A stretch of DNA of 64,000 nucleotides from Megalopta genalis (lineage: Eukaryota > Arthropoda > Insecta > Hymenoptera > Halictidae): positions 2,716,501 to 2,780,500 of the forward strand of contig NW_027476092.1 in NCBI RefSeq assembly GCF_051020955.1. Direction: 5' to 3'. A program made the position numbers and the translations under genes. The notes under the pieces are model-generated. The model saw only the letters and a list, made by a program, of their open reading frames with translations, was not told where the DNA came from and made no database searches. This document shows, one piece after another, positions 46,786 to 58,990 of the stretch (its first letter is position 1; every line of letters begins with the position of its first letter).

Positions 46786-47983
46786 TCATTAGTTCATTTG
46801 TCCATTTGTGCATATGTTCACTTGTTCATTTGTCCATTTGTGCATTTGTTCACTTGTTCATTTGTTCATTTGTTCATTTGTTCGTTTGTTCGTTTGTCCA
46901 TTTGTTGATTTGTTCATTTGTTCATTTGTTCGTTTGTTCATTTGTTCGTTTGTTCGTATGTCCGTTTGTTCATTTGTTGATTTGTTCATTGGTTCATTTG
47001 TTCATTTGTTCATTTGTTCATTTGTTCATTCGTTCATTCGTTCACTTGTTCACTCGTTCACTTGTTCACTTGTTCATTTGTTCATTTGTTCATTCGTTCA
47101 TTCGTTCACTTGTTCATTCGTTCACTTGTTCAATTGTTCATTTGTTCTTTTGTTCATTTGTTCACTTGTTCACTTGTTCACTTGTTCATTTGTTCATATG
47201 TTCATTTGTTCATATGTTCATTTGTTCATATGTTCATTTGTTCATATGTTCATTTGTTCATTTGTTCATTTGTTCATTTGTTCTTTTGTTCATTTGTTCA
47301 TTTGTTCATTTGTTCACTTGTTCATTTGTTCATTTGTTCATTTGTTCATTTGTTCATTTGTTCATTTGTTCTTTTGTTCATTTGTTCATTTCTTCATTTG
47401 TTCATTCTTCATTTGTTCATTTGTCCATTTGTTCATTTGTTCATTTGTTCATTTGTTCATTTGTTCATTTGTTCATTTGTTCATTTGTTCATTTGCTCAT
47501 TTGCTCATTTGCTCATTAGCTCATTTGCTCATTTGCTCATTTGCTCATTTGTTCATTTGTTCATTTTTCATTTGTTCATTTGTTCATTTGTTCATTTGTT
47601 CATTTGTTCATTTGTTCATTTGCTCATTTGTTCTTTATTTCATTAGTTCATTCGTTCATTCGTTCATTCGTTCATTTGTTCATTTGTTCATATGTCCATT
47701 TGTTCATTTGTTCATTTGTTCATTTGTTCAATTGTTCATTTGTTCATTTGTTCATTTGTTCATTTGTTCTTTTGTTCATTTGTTCATTTGTTCATTTGTT
47801 CATTTGTTCATTTGTTCATTTGTTCATTTGTTCATTTGTTCACTTGTTCACTTGTTCATTTGTTCATTTGTTCATTTGTTCATTTGTTCATTTGTTCATT
47901 TGTTCATTTGTTCATTTGTTCATTTGTTCATTTGGTCATTTGTTCATTTGTTCATTTGAACATTTGTTCATTCACTTTATTTG
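46786..47983 (+). repeat. N module 5
   Basis: Complete series, preceded by a third TTAG unit. Anchor to L1 is 1178 bp, identical to N4; both anchors are displaced by exactly 4414 bp. Confidence 0.88.
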
Positions 47984-49490
47984 TTCATTCGTTTTATTTG
48001 TCCATTTGTTCATTTGTTCATTAGTTCATTTGTACATTTGTGCATATGTTCACTTGTTCATTTGTCCATTTGTGCATTTGTTCACTTGTTCATTTGTTCA
48101 TTTGTTCATTTGTTCGTTTGTTCGTTTGTTCATTTGTTGATTTGTTCATTTGTCAATTTGTTCGTTTGTTCATTTGTTCGTTTGTTCGTTTGTTCGTTTG
48201 TTCATTTGTTGATTTGTTCAATGGTTCATTTGTTCATTTGTTCATTTCTTCATTTGTTCATTCGTTCATTCGTTCACTTGTTCACTCGTACACTTGTTCA
48301 CTTGTTCATTTGTTCATTTGTTCATTCGTTCATTCGTTCACTTGTTCATTCGTTCACTTGTTCAATTGTTCATTTGTTCTTTTGTTCATTTGTTCATTTG
48401 CTTATTTGTTCATTTGTTCATTTGTTCAGTTGTTAATTTGTTAATTTGTTCATTTGTTCACTTGTTCACTTGTTCATTTGTTCATACGTTCATTTGTTCA
48501 TATGTTCATTTGTTCATTTGTTCATTTGTTCATTTGTTCATTTGTTCATTAGTTCATTTGTTCACTTGTTCATTTGTTCATTTGTTCATTTGTTCATTTG
48601 TTCATTTGTTCATTTGTTCATTTGTTCATTTGTTCCTTTGTTCATTTGTCCATTTGATCATTTGCTCATTTGCTCATTTGCTCATTTGTTCATTTGTTCA
48701 TTTTTCATTTGTTCATTTGTTCATTTGTTCATTTGTTCATTATTTCATTTGTTCATTTGTCCATTTGTTCATTTGTTCATTTGTTCATTTGATCATTTGT
48801 TCATTTGTTCATTTGTTCATTTGTTCATTTGTTCTTTTGTTCATTTGTTCATTTGTTCATTTGTTCAATCTTCATTTGTTCATTTGTTCATTTGTTCATT
48901 TGATCATTTGCTCATTTGCTCATTTGCTCATTTGTTCATTTGTTCATTTTTCATTTGTTCATTTGTTCATTTGTTCATTTGTTCATTATTTCATTTGTTC
49001 ATTTGTCCATTTGTTCATTTGTTCATTTGTTCATTTGTTCATTTGTTCATATGTTCATTTGTTCATTTGTTCATATGTTCATTTGTTCATTTGTTCATAT
49101 GTTCATTAGTTCATTTGTCCATTTGTTCATTTGTTCACTTGTTCATTTGTTCATTTGTTCATTCTTCATTTGTTCATTTGTACAATTGTTCATTTGTTCA
49201 TTTGTTCATTTGTTCATTTGTTCATTTGATCATTTGTTCATTTGTTCATTTGTTCATTTGTTCATTTGTTCATTTGTTCATTTGTTCATTTGTTCATTTG
49301 TTCATTTGTTCATTTGATCATTTGTTCATTTGTTCATTTGTTCATTTGTCCATTTGTCCATTTGTCCATTTGTTCATTTGTTCATTTGTTCATTTGTTCA
49401 TTTGTTCATTTGTTCATTTGTTCATTTGTTCATTTGTTCACTTGTTCATTTGTTCATTTGTCCATTTGTCCATTTGTCCATTTGTCCATT
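47984..49490 (+). repeat. L1 arm, duplicated GATC-GCTC block, GTACAATTG and GTCC clusters
   Basis: L1 arm, with a GTCAATTTG unit near 48153, CATACG (48484), GATC-GCTC blocks at 48656 and 48902, three CATATG, GTACAATTG (49190), three- and four-GTCC clusters. The four-GTCC cluster passes almost directly to TTAG at 49498; the counterpart at 45.03-45.29 kb has about 270 bp in between. Confidence 0.82.
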
Positions 49491-51470
49491 TGTTCATTAG
49501 TTCATTTGTTCATTTGTTCATTTGTTCAATTGTTCACTTGTTCATTTGTTCATTTGTTCATTTGTTCACTTGTTCATTTGTTCATTTGTTCATTTGTTCA
49601 TTTGTTCATTTGTTCATTTGTTCATTTGTTCATTTGTTCATTTGTTCATTTGTTCAATTGTTCATTTGTTCATTTGTTCATTTGTTCATTTGTTCATTTG
49701 TTCATTTGTCTATTTCTTCATTTGTTCATTTGTCCATTTGTTCATTTGTTCATTTGATCATTTGTTCATTTGTTCATTTGTTCATTTGTTCATTTGTTCA
49801 TTTGTCCATTTGTCCATTTGTTCATTTGTCCATTTGTTCATTTGTTCATTTGTACATTTGTTCATTTGTTCATTTGTTCAATTGTTCATTTGTTCTTTTG
49901 TTCATTTGTTCATTTGCTTATTTGTTCATTTGTTCCTTTGTTCATTTGTTCAGTTGTTAATTTGTTCATTTGTTCATTTTTTTTCATTTGTTCATTTGTT
50001 CATTTTTTCATATGTTCATTTGTTCATTTGTTCATTTGCTCATTTGCTCATTTGCTCATTTGTTGATTTGTTCATTTTTCATTTGTTCATTTGTTCATTT
50101 GTTCATTTGTTCATTATTTCATTTGTTCATTTGTTCATTTGTTCAATTGTTCATTTGTTCATTTGTTCATTTGATCATTTGTTCATTTGTTCATTTCTTC
50201 ATTTGCTCATTTGTCCATTTGTTCATTTGTCCATTTGTTCATTTGTTCATTTGTTCATTTGTTCATTTGTTCATTTGTTCATTTGTTCATTTGTTCATAT
50301 GTTCATTTGTTCATTTGTTCATATGTTCATTTGTTCATTTGTTCATTTGTTCATTTGTCTATTTCTTCATTTGTTCATTTGTCCATTTGTTCATTTGTTC
50401 ATTTGATCATTTGTTCATTTGTTCATTTGTTCATTTGTTCATTTGTTCATTTGTCCATTTGTCCATTTGTTCATTTGTCCATTTGTTCATTTGTTCATTT
50501 GTTCATTTGTTCATTTGTTCAATTGTTCATTTGTTCTTTTGTTCATTTGTTCATTTGCTTATTTGTTCATTTGTTCCTTTGTTCATTTGTTCAGTTGTTA
50601 ATTTGTTCATTTGTTCATTTTTTTTCATTTGTTCATTTGTTCATTTTTTCATATGTTCATTTGTTCATTTGTTCAGTTGCTCATTTGCTCATTTGCTCAT
50701 TTGTTGATTTGTTCATTTTTCATTTGTTCATTTGTTCATTTGTTCATTTGTTCATTATTTCATTTGTTCATTTGTTCATTTGTTCAATTGTTCATTTGTT
50801 CATTTGTTCATTTGATCATTTGTTCATTTGTTCATTTCTTCATTTGCTCATTTGTCCATTTGTTCATTTGTCTATTTCTTCATTTGTTCATTTGTCCATT
50901 TGTTCATTTGTTCATTTGTTCATTTGTTCATATGTTCATTTGTTCATTTGTTCATATGTTCATTTGTTCATTTGTTCATATGTTCATTAGTTCATTTGTC
51001 CATTTGTTCATTTGTTCACTTGTTCATTTGTTCATTTGTTCATTCTTCATTTGTTCATTTGTACAATTGTTCATTTGTTCATTTGTTTATTTGTTCATTT
51101 GTTCATTTGATCATTTGTTCATTTGTTCATTTGTTCATTTGTTCATTTGTTCATTTGATCATTTGTTCATTTGTTCATTTGTTCATTTGTCCATTTGTCC
51201 ATTTGTCCATTTGTTCATTTGTTCATTTGTTCATTTGTTCATTTGTTCATTTGTTCATTTGTTCATTTGTTCATTTGTTCACTTGTTCATTTGTTCATTT
51301 GTTCATTTGTTCATTTGTTCATTTGTTCATTTGTTCATTTGTTCATTTGTTCATTTGTTCATTTGTTGATTTGTTCATTCGTTCATTTGTTCATTTGTTC
51401 ATTTGTTCATTTGTTCATTTGTTCATTTGTTCATTTGTTCATTCGTTCATTTGTTCATTTGTTCATTAGT
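49491..51470 (+). repeat. Tandemly duplicated P module and pre-N segment
   Basis: After CAATTGTTCACTTG and a short run, two P modules follow head to tail: GTCTATTTC at 49709 and 50357 (648 bp), 8-T runs at 49977-49984 and 50618-50625 (641 bp). A private CAGTTGCTC occurs near 50675. Then GTCTATTTCTTC, CATATG units, CATTCTTC, GTACAATTG (about 51060), GATC, GTCC and GTTGATTTGTTCATTCG. Confidence 0.83.
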
Positions 51471-52669
51471 TCATTAGTTCATTTGTCCATTTGTGCATAT
51501 GTTCACTTGTTCATTTGTCCATTTGTGCAATTTGTTCACTTGTTCATTTGTTCATTTGTTCATTTGTTCGTTTGTTCGTTTGTCCATTTGTTGATTTGTT
51601 CATTTGTTCATTTGTTCGTTTGTTCATTTGTTCGTTTGTTCGTATGTCCGTTTGTTCATTTGTTGATTTGTTCATTGGTTCATTTGTTCATTTGTTCATT
51701 TGTTCATTTGTTCATTCGTTCATTCGTTCACTTGTTCACTCGTTCACTTGTTCACTTGTTCATTTGTTCATTTGTTCATTCGTTCATTCGTTCACTTGTT
51801 CATTCGTTCACTTGTTCAATTGTTCATTTGTTCTTTTGTTCATTTGTTCACTTGTTCACTTGTTCACTTGTTCATTTGTTCATATGTTCATTTGTTCATA
51901 TGTTCATTTGTCCATATGTTCATTTGTTCATATGTTCATTTGTTCATTTGTTCATTTGTTCATTTGTTCTTTTGTTCATTTGTTCATTTGTTCATTTGTT
52001 CACTTGTTCATTTGTTCATTTGTTCATTTGTTCATTTGTTCATTTGTTCATTTGTTCTTTTGTTCATTTGTTCATTTCTTCATTTGTTCATTCTTCATTT
52101 GTTCATTTGTCCATTTGTTCATTTGTTCATTTGTTCATTTGTTCATTTGTTCATTTGTTCATTTGTTCATTTGTTCATTTGCTCATTTGCTCATTTGCTC
52201 ATTAGCTCATTTGCTCATTTGCTCATTTGCTCATTTGTTCATTTGTTCATTTTTCATTTGTTCATTTGTTCATTTGTTCATTTGTTCATTTGTTCATTTG
52301 TTCATTTGCTCATTTGTTCTTTATTTCATTAGTTCATTCGTTCATTCGTTCATTCGTTCATTTGTTCATTTGTTCATATGTCCATTTGTTCATTTGTTCA
52401 TTTGTTCATTTGTTCAATTGTTCATTTGTTCATTTGTTCATTTGTTCATTTGTTCTTTTGTTCATTTGTTCATTTGTTCATTTGTTCATTTGTTCATTTG
52501 TTCATTTGTTCATTTGTTCATTTGTTCACTTGTTCACTTGTTCATTTGTTCATTTGTTCATTTGTTCATTTGTTCATTTGTTCATTTGTTCATTTGTTCA
52601 TTTGTTCATTTGTTCATTTGGTCATTTGTTCATTTGTTCATTTGAACATTTGTTCATTCACTTTATTTG
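51471..52669 (+). repeat. N module 6 with a one-base insertion
   Basis: Same series as N4 and N5, including GTCCATATG as in N4. An extra A in GTGCAATTTG (about 51530) makes the anchor-to-L1 distance 1179 instead of 1178 bp. Confidence 0.88.
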
Positions 52670-53128
52670 TTCATTCGTTTTATTTGTCCATTTGTTCATT
52701 TGTTCATTAGTTCATTTGTACATTTGTGCATATGTTCACTTGTTCATTTGTCCATTTGTGCATTTGTTCATTTGTTCATTTGTTCATTTGTTCATTTGTT
52801 CGTTTGTTCGTTTGTTCATTTGTTGATTTGTTCATTTGTTCATTTGTTCGTTTGTTCATTTGTTCGTTTGTTCGTTTGTTCGTTTGTTCATTTGTTGATT
52901 TGTTCAATGGTTCATTTGTTCATTTGTTCATTTCTTCATTTGTTCATTCGTTCATTCGTTCACTTGTTCACTCGTACACTTGTTCACTTGTTCATTTGTT
53001 CATTTGTTCATTCGTTCATTCGTTCACTTGTTCATTCGTTCACTTGTTCAATTGTTCATTTGTTCATACGTTCATTTGTTCATATGTTCATTTGTTCATT
53101 TGTTCATTTGTTCATTTGTTCATTTGTT
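52670..53128 (+). repeat. L1 arm with internal deletion
   Basis: L1 header, GTTCG clusters, CAATGG, CACTCGTACACTTG, CATTCG and CACTTG units. CAATTG is followed within 16 bp by CATACG (53068), so TTCTTTTG to CAGTTGTTAATTTG are missing. The break differs from the one at 1-397, which also lacks CATACG. Confidence 0.82.
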
Positions 53129-55500
53129 CATTAGTTCATTTGTTCACTTGTTCATTTGTTCATTTGTTCATTTGTTCATTTGTTCATTTGTTCATTTGTT
53201 CATTTGTTCATTTGTTCCTTTGTTCATTTGTCCATTTGTCCATTTGTCCATTTGTTCATTTGTTCCTTTGTCCATTTGTTCATTTGTTCATTTGTCCATT
53301 TGTTCATTTGTCCATTTGTTCATTTATCCATTTGTCCATTTGTCCATTTGTTCATTTGTCCATTTGTTCATTTGTTCATTTGTTCATTTGTTCATTTGTT
53401 CACTTGTTCATTTGTTCATTGGTTCATTTGTTCATTTGTTCATTTGTCCATTTGTTCATTTGTCCATTTGTCCATTTTTTCGTTTGTTCGTTTGTTCGTT
53501 TGTTCGTTTGTTCGTTTGTTCATTTGTTCACTTGTTCAATTGTTCATTTGTTCATTTGTTCATTTGATCATTTGTTCATTTGTTCATTTCTTCATTTGTC
53601 CATTTGTTCATTTGTCCATTTGTCCATTTGTCCATTTGTTCATTTGTTCATTTGTTCATTTGTTCATTTGTTCATTTGTTCATTTGTCCATTTGTCCATT
53701 TGTCCATTTGTTCATTTGTCCATTTGTCCATTTGTTCATTTGTTCATTTGCCCATTTGTTCCTTTGTTCATTCGTTCATTTGTTCATTTGTTCATTTGTT
53801 CATTTGTTCATTTGTTCATTTGTCCATTTGTTCATTTGTTCATTTGTTCATTTGTTCATTTGTTCATTTGTTCATTTGTTCTTTTGTTCATTTGTTCATT
53901 TGTTCATTTGTTCATTTGTTCATTCTTTATTTGTTCATTTGTTCATTTGTTCATTTGTTCATTTGTTCATTTGCTCATTTGCTCATTTGCTCATTTGTTC
54001 ATTTGTTCATTTTTCATTTGTTCATTTGTTCATTTGTTCATTTGTTCATTATTTCATTTGTTCATTTGTTCATTTGTTCATTTGTTCATTTGTTCATTTG
54101 CTCATTTGTTCAATTGTTCATTTGTTCTTTTGTTCATTTGTTCATTTGTTATTTGTTCATTTGTTCATTTGTCCATTTGTTCATTTGTCCATTTGTTCAT
54201 TTGTTCATTTGTTCATTTGTTCATTTGTTCATTTGTTCATTTGTTCATTTGTTCATTTGTTCATTTGTTCATTTGTCCAATTGTTCATTTATCCATTTGT
54301 CCATTTGTCCATTTGTTCATTTGTCCATTTGTTCATTTGTTCATTTGTTCATTTGTTCATTTGTTCACTTGTTCATTTGTTCATTGGTTCATTTGTCCAT
54401 TTGTCCATTTGTTCATTTGTCTATTTCTTCATTTGTTCATTTGTCCATTTGTTCATTTGTTCATTTGATCATTTGTTCATTTGTTCATTTGTCCATTTGT
54501 CCATTTGTCCATTTGTTCATTTGTCCATTTGATCATTTGTTCATTTGTTCATTTGTTCATTTGTTCATTTGTCCATTTGTTCATTTGCCCATTTGTTCAT
54601 TTGTCCATTTGTTCATTTGTTCATTTGTCCATTTGTTCATTTGTTCATTTGTTCATTTGTTCATTTGTTCATTTGTTCATTTCTTCATTTGTTCATTTGT
54701 TCATTTGTTCATTTGTTCATTTGTTCATTTGTTCATTTGTTCATTTGTTCATTTGTTCTTTTGTTCATTTGTTCATTTGTTCATTTGTTCATTCTTCATT
54801 TGTTCATTTGTTCATTTGTTCATTTCCTCATTTGCTCATTTGCTCATTTGTTCATTTGTTCATTTTTCATTTGTTCATTTGTTCATTTGTTCATTTGTTC
54901 ATTTGTTCATTTGTTCATTATTTCATTTGTTCATTTGTTCATTTGTTCATTTGTTCATTTGTTCAATTGTTCATTTGTTCTTTTGTTCATTTGTTCATTT
55001 GCTTATTTGTTCATTTGTTCATTTGTTCATTTGTTCAGTTCTTAATTTGTTCATTTGTTCATTTTTTTCATTTGTTCATTTGTTCATTTTTTCATATGTT
55101 CATTTGTTCATTTGTTCATTTGCTCATTTGCTCATTTGCTCATTTGATCATTTGTTCATTTGTTCATTTGTCCATTTCTCCATTTGTCCATTTGTTCATA
55201 TGTTCATTTGTTCATTTGTTCATTTGTTCATTTGTTCATTTGTTCATTTGTTCATTTGTTCATTTGTCCATTTGTTCATTTGTTCATTTGTTCATTTGTT
55301 CATTTGTTCATTTGTTCATTTGTTCATTTGTTCATTATTTCATTTGTTCATTTGTTCATTTGTTCATTTGTTCATTTGTTCAATTGTTCATTTGTTCTTT
55401 TGTTCATTTGTTCATTTGCTTATTTGTTCATTTGTTCATTTGTTCATTTGTTCAGTTCTTAATTTGTTCATTTGTTCATTTTTTTCATTTGTTCATTTGT
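53129..55500 (+). repeat. A core, copy 3, with a 417-bp internal duplication
   Basis: Follows 398-2475: GTCC clusters, CATTTTTTCG, CCCATTTGTTCC, CATTCTTTATTTG (53924), GTTATTTG, TTTATCC, GTCTATTTCTTC. CATTTCTTC (54680) and CCTC (about 54833) are private. The block CATTATTTC to CAGTTCTTAATTTG and 7 T occurs twice (CATTATTTC at 54916 and 55333; T runs 55062-55068 and 55479-55485), 417 bp apart both times. Confidence 0.83.
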
Positions 55501-56250
55501 TCATTTGTTCATTTGTTCATTTGTTCATTTGTTCACTTGTCCATTTGTTCATTTGTCCATTTGTCCATTTGTCCATTTGTCCATTTGTTCATTTGTTCAT
55601 TTGTTCATTTGTTCATTTGTTCATTTGTTCATTTGTTCATTTGTTCATTTGTTCATTTGTTCATTTGTTCATTTGTTCACTTGTTCATTTGTTCATTTGT
55701 TCATTTGTTCATTTGTTCATTTGTTCATTTGTTCATTTGTTCATTTGTTCATTTGTTCATTTGTTCATTTGTTCATTTGTTCATTTGTTCATTTGTTCAT
55801 TTGTTCATTTGTTCATTTGTTCATTTGTTCATTCGTTCATTAGTTCATTTGTTCATTAGTTCATTTGTTCATTTGTTCATTTGTTCAATTGTTCACTTGT
55901 TCATTTGTTCATTTGTACATTTGTTCACTTGTTCATTTGTTCATTTGTTCATTTGTTCATTTGTTCATTTGTTCACTTGTTCATTTGTTCATTTGTTCAT
56001 TTGTTCATTTGTTCATTTGTTCATTTGTTCATTTGTTCATTTGTTCATTTGTTCATTTGTTCATTTGTTCATTTGTTCATTTGTTCATTTGTTCATTTGT
56101 TCATTTGTTCATTTGTTCATTTGTTCATTTGTTCATTTGTTCATTTCTTCATTTGTTCATTTGTTCATTTGTTCATTTGTTCATTTGTTCATTTGTTCAT
56201 TTGTTCATTTGTTCATTTGTTCATTTGTTCATTTGTTCATTTGTTCATTT
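55501..56250 (+). repeat. GTCC cluster and pure runs replacing the A-type run
   Basis: CACTTGTCC (55532), GTCC cluster, pure repeat, CACTTG, CATTCGTTCATTAG (about 55833), CAATTGTTCACTTG, GTACATTTGTTCACTTG (55914), then a pure run broken once by CATTTCTTC (56143). The usual eight-GTCC block of the A run is absent. Confidence 0.87.
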
Positions 56251-57057
56251 GAACATTTGTTCATTCGCTTTATTTGTTCATTCGTTCATTAGTTCATTTG
56301 TTCATTAGTTCATTTGTCCATTTGTGCATTTGTTCACTTGTTCATTTGTTCATTTGTTCGTTTGTTCTTTTGTTCGTTTGTTCGTTTGTTCGTTTGTTCA
56401 TTTGTTGATTTGTTCATTTGTTCATTTGTTCGTTTGTTCATTTGTTCATTTGTTCATTTGTTCATTTGTTCATTTGTTCATTTGTTCATTTGTTCATTTG
56501 TTCATTTGTTCATTTGTTCATTTGTTCATTTGTTCATTTGTTCATTTGTTCATTTGTTCATTTGTTCATTTGTTCATTTGAACATTTGTTCATTCGCTTT
56601 ATTTGTTCATTCGTTCATTAGTTCATTTGTTCATTAGTTCATTTGTCCATTTGTGCATTTGTTCACTTGTTCATTTGTTCATTTGTTCGTTTGTTCTTTT
56701 GTTCGTTTGTTCGTTTGTTCGTTTGTTCATTTGTTGATTTGTTCATTTGTTCATTTGTTCGTTTGTTCATTTGTTCGTTTGTCCATTTGTTCATTTGTTC
56801 ATTTGTTCATTTGTTCATTTGTTCATTTGTTCATTTGTTCTTTTGTTCATTTGTTCATTTGTTCATTCGTTCACTTGTTCACTCGTTCACTTGTTCACTC
56901 GTTCACTTGTTCACTCGTTCACTTGTTCACTCGTTCACTCGTTCACTTGTTCACTCGTTCACTTGTTCACTTGTTCATTTGTTCATTTGTTCATTCGTTC
57001 ATTCGTTCACTTGTTCATTCGTTCACTTGTTCAATTGTTCATTCGTTCTTTTGTTCA
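56251..57057 (+). repeat. Two L2 units with CACTCG dimer array, truncated
   Basis: GAACA sites at 56251 and 56580 (329 bp). The second unit carries the CACTCGTTCACTTG array (56870-56970) and CATTCGTTCTTTTG, then stops at about 57057 instead of reaching a third GAACA site. Confidence 0.85.
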
Positions 57058-57334
57058 TTTGTCCATTTGTCCATTTGTCCATTTGTTCATTTGTTCATTT
57101 GTTCATTTGTTCATTTGTTCATTTGTTCATTTGTTCATTTGTTCATTTGTTCACTTGTTCATTTGTTCATTTGTTCATTTGTTCATTTGTTCATTTGTTC
57201 ATTTGTTCATTTGTTCATTTGTTCATTTGTTCATTCGTTCATTTGTTCATTTGTTCATTTGTTCATTTGTTCATTTGTTCATTTGTTCATTTGTTCATTT
57301 GTTCATTCGTTCATTTGTTCATTTGTTCATTAGT
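57058..57334 (+). repeat. Truncated pre-N segment
   Basis: Enters the pre-N segment at its three-GTCC cluster, missing GTACAATTG and the GATC units. Near-pure repeat with CACTTG and CATTCG follows, aligned to 25528-25804. Confidence 0.82.
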
Positions 57335-58436
57335 TCATTAGTTCATTTGTCCATTTGTGCATATGTTCACTTGTTCATTTGTCCATTTGTGCATTTGTTC
57401 ACTTGTTCATTTGTTCATTTGTTCATTTGTTCGTTTGTTCGTTTGTCCATTTGTTGATTTGTTCATTTGTTCATTTGTTCGTTTGTTCATTTGTTCGTTT
57501 GTTCGTATGTCCGTTTGTTCATTTGTTGATTTGTTCATTGGTTCATTTGTTCATTTGTTCATTTGTTCATTTGTTCATTCGTTCATTCGTTCACTTGTTC
57601 ACTCGTTCACTTGTTCACTTGTTCATTTGTTCATTTGTTCATTCGTTCATTCGTTCACTTGTTCATTCGTTCACTTGTTCAATTGTTCATTTGTTCTTTT
57701 GTTCATTTGTTCACTTGTTCACTTGTTCACTTGTTCATTTGTTCATATGTTCATTTGTTCATATGTTCATTTGTCCATATGTTCATTTGTTCATATGTTC
57801 ATTTGTTCATTTGTTCATTTGTTCATTTGTTCTTTTGTTCATTTGTTCATTTGTTCATTTGTTCACTTGTTCATTTGTTCATTTGTTCATTTGTTCATTT
57901 GTTCATTTGTTCATTTGTTCATTTGTTCTTTTGTTCATTTGTTCATTTCTTCATTTGTTCATTCTTCATTTGTTCATTTGTCCATTTGTTCATTTGTTCA
58001 TTTGTTCATTTGTTCATTTGTTCATTTGTTCATTTGTTCATTTGTTCATTTGCTCATTTGCTCATTTGCTCATTAGCTCATTTGCTCATTTGCTCATTTG
58101 CTCATTTGTTCATTTGTTCATTTTTCATTTGTTCATTTGTTCATTTGTTCATTTGTTCATATGTCCATTTGTTCATTTGTTCATTTGTTCATTTGTTCAA
58201 TTGTTCATTTGTTCATTTGTTCATTTGTTCATTTGTTCTTTTGTTCATTTGTTCATTTGTTCATTTGTTCATTTGTTCATTTGTTCATTTGTTCATTTGT
58301 TCATTTGTTCACTTGTTCACTTGTTCATTTGTTCATTTGTTCATTTGTTCATTTGTTCATTTGTTCATTTGTTCATTTGTTCATTTGGTCATTTGTTCAT
58401 TTGTTCATTTGAACATTTGTTCATTCACTTTATTTG
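57335..58436 (+). repeat. N module 7 (shortest)
   Basis: Full order up to the seven GCTC and CATTTTTC, then a jump at about 58160 directly to CATATGTCC, losing CTTTATTTCATTAG and the three CATTCG units. Anchor to L1 is 1082 bp, exactly 96 bp (12 octamers) shorter than N4. Confidence 0.87.
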
Positions 58437-58990
58437 TTCATTCGTTTTATTTGTCCATTTGTTCATTTGTTCATTAGTTCATTTGTACATTTGTGCATAT
58501 GTTCACTTGTTCATTTGTCCATTTGTGCATTTGTTCATTTGTTCATTTGTTCATTTGTTCATTTGTTCGTTTGTTCGTTTGTTCATTTGTTGATTTGTTC
58601 ATTTGTTCATTTGTTCGTTTGTTCATTTGTTCGTTTGTTCGTTTGTTCGTTTGTTCATTTGTTGATTTGTTCAATGGTTCATTTGTTCATTTGTTCATTT
58701 CTTCATTTGTTCATTCGTTCATTCGTTCACTTGTTCACTCGTACACTTGTTCACTTGTTCATTTGTTCATTTGTTCATTCGTTCATTCGTTCACTTGTTC
58801 ATTCGTTCACTTGTTCAATTGTTCATTTGTTCTTTTGTTCATTTGTTCATTTGCTTATTTGTTCATTTGTTCATTTGTTCAGTTGTTAATTTGTTAATTT
58901 GTTCATTTGTTCACTTGTTCACTTGTTCATTTGTTCATACGTTCATTTGTTCACATGTTCATTTGTTCATTTGTTCATTTGTTCATTTGT
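58437..58990 (+). repeat. L1 arm, copy 8
   Basis: Complete arm with CAATGG, CACTCGTACACTTG, CAGTTGTTAATTTGTTAATTTG and CATACG (58937). One CATATG of other copies is CACATG here (58953). Confidence 0.85.
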
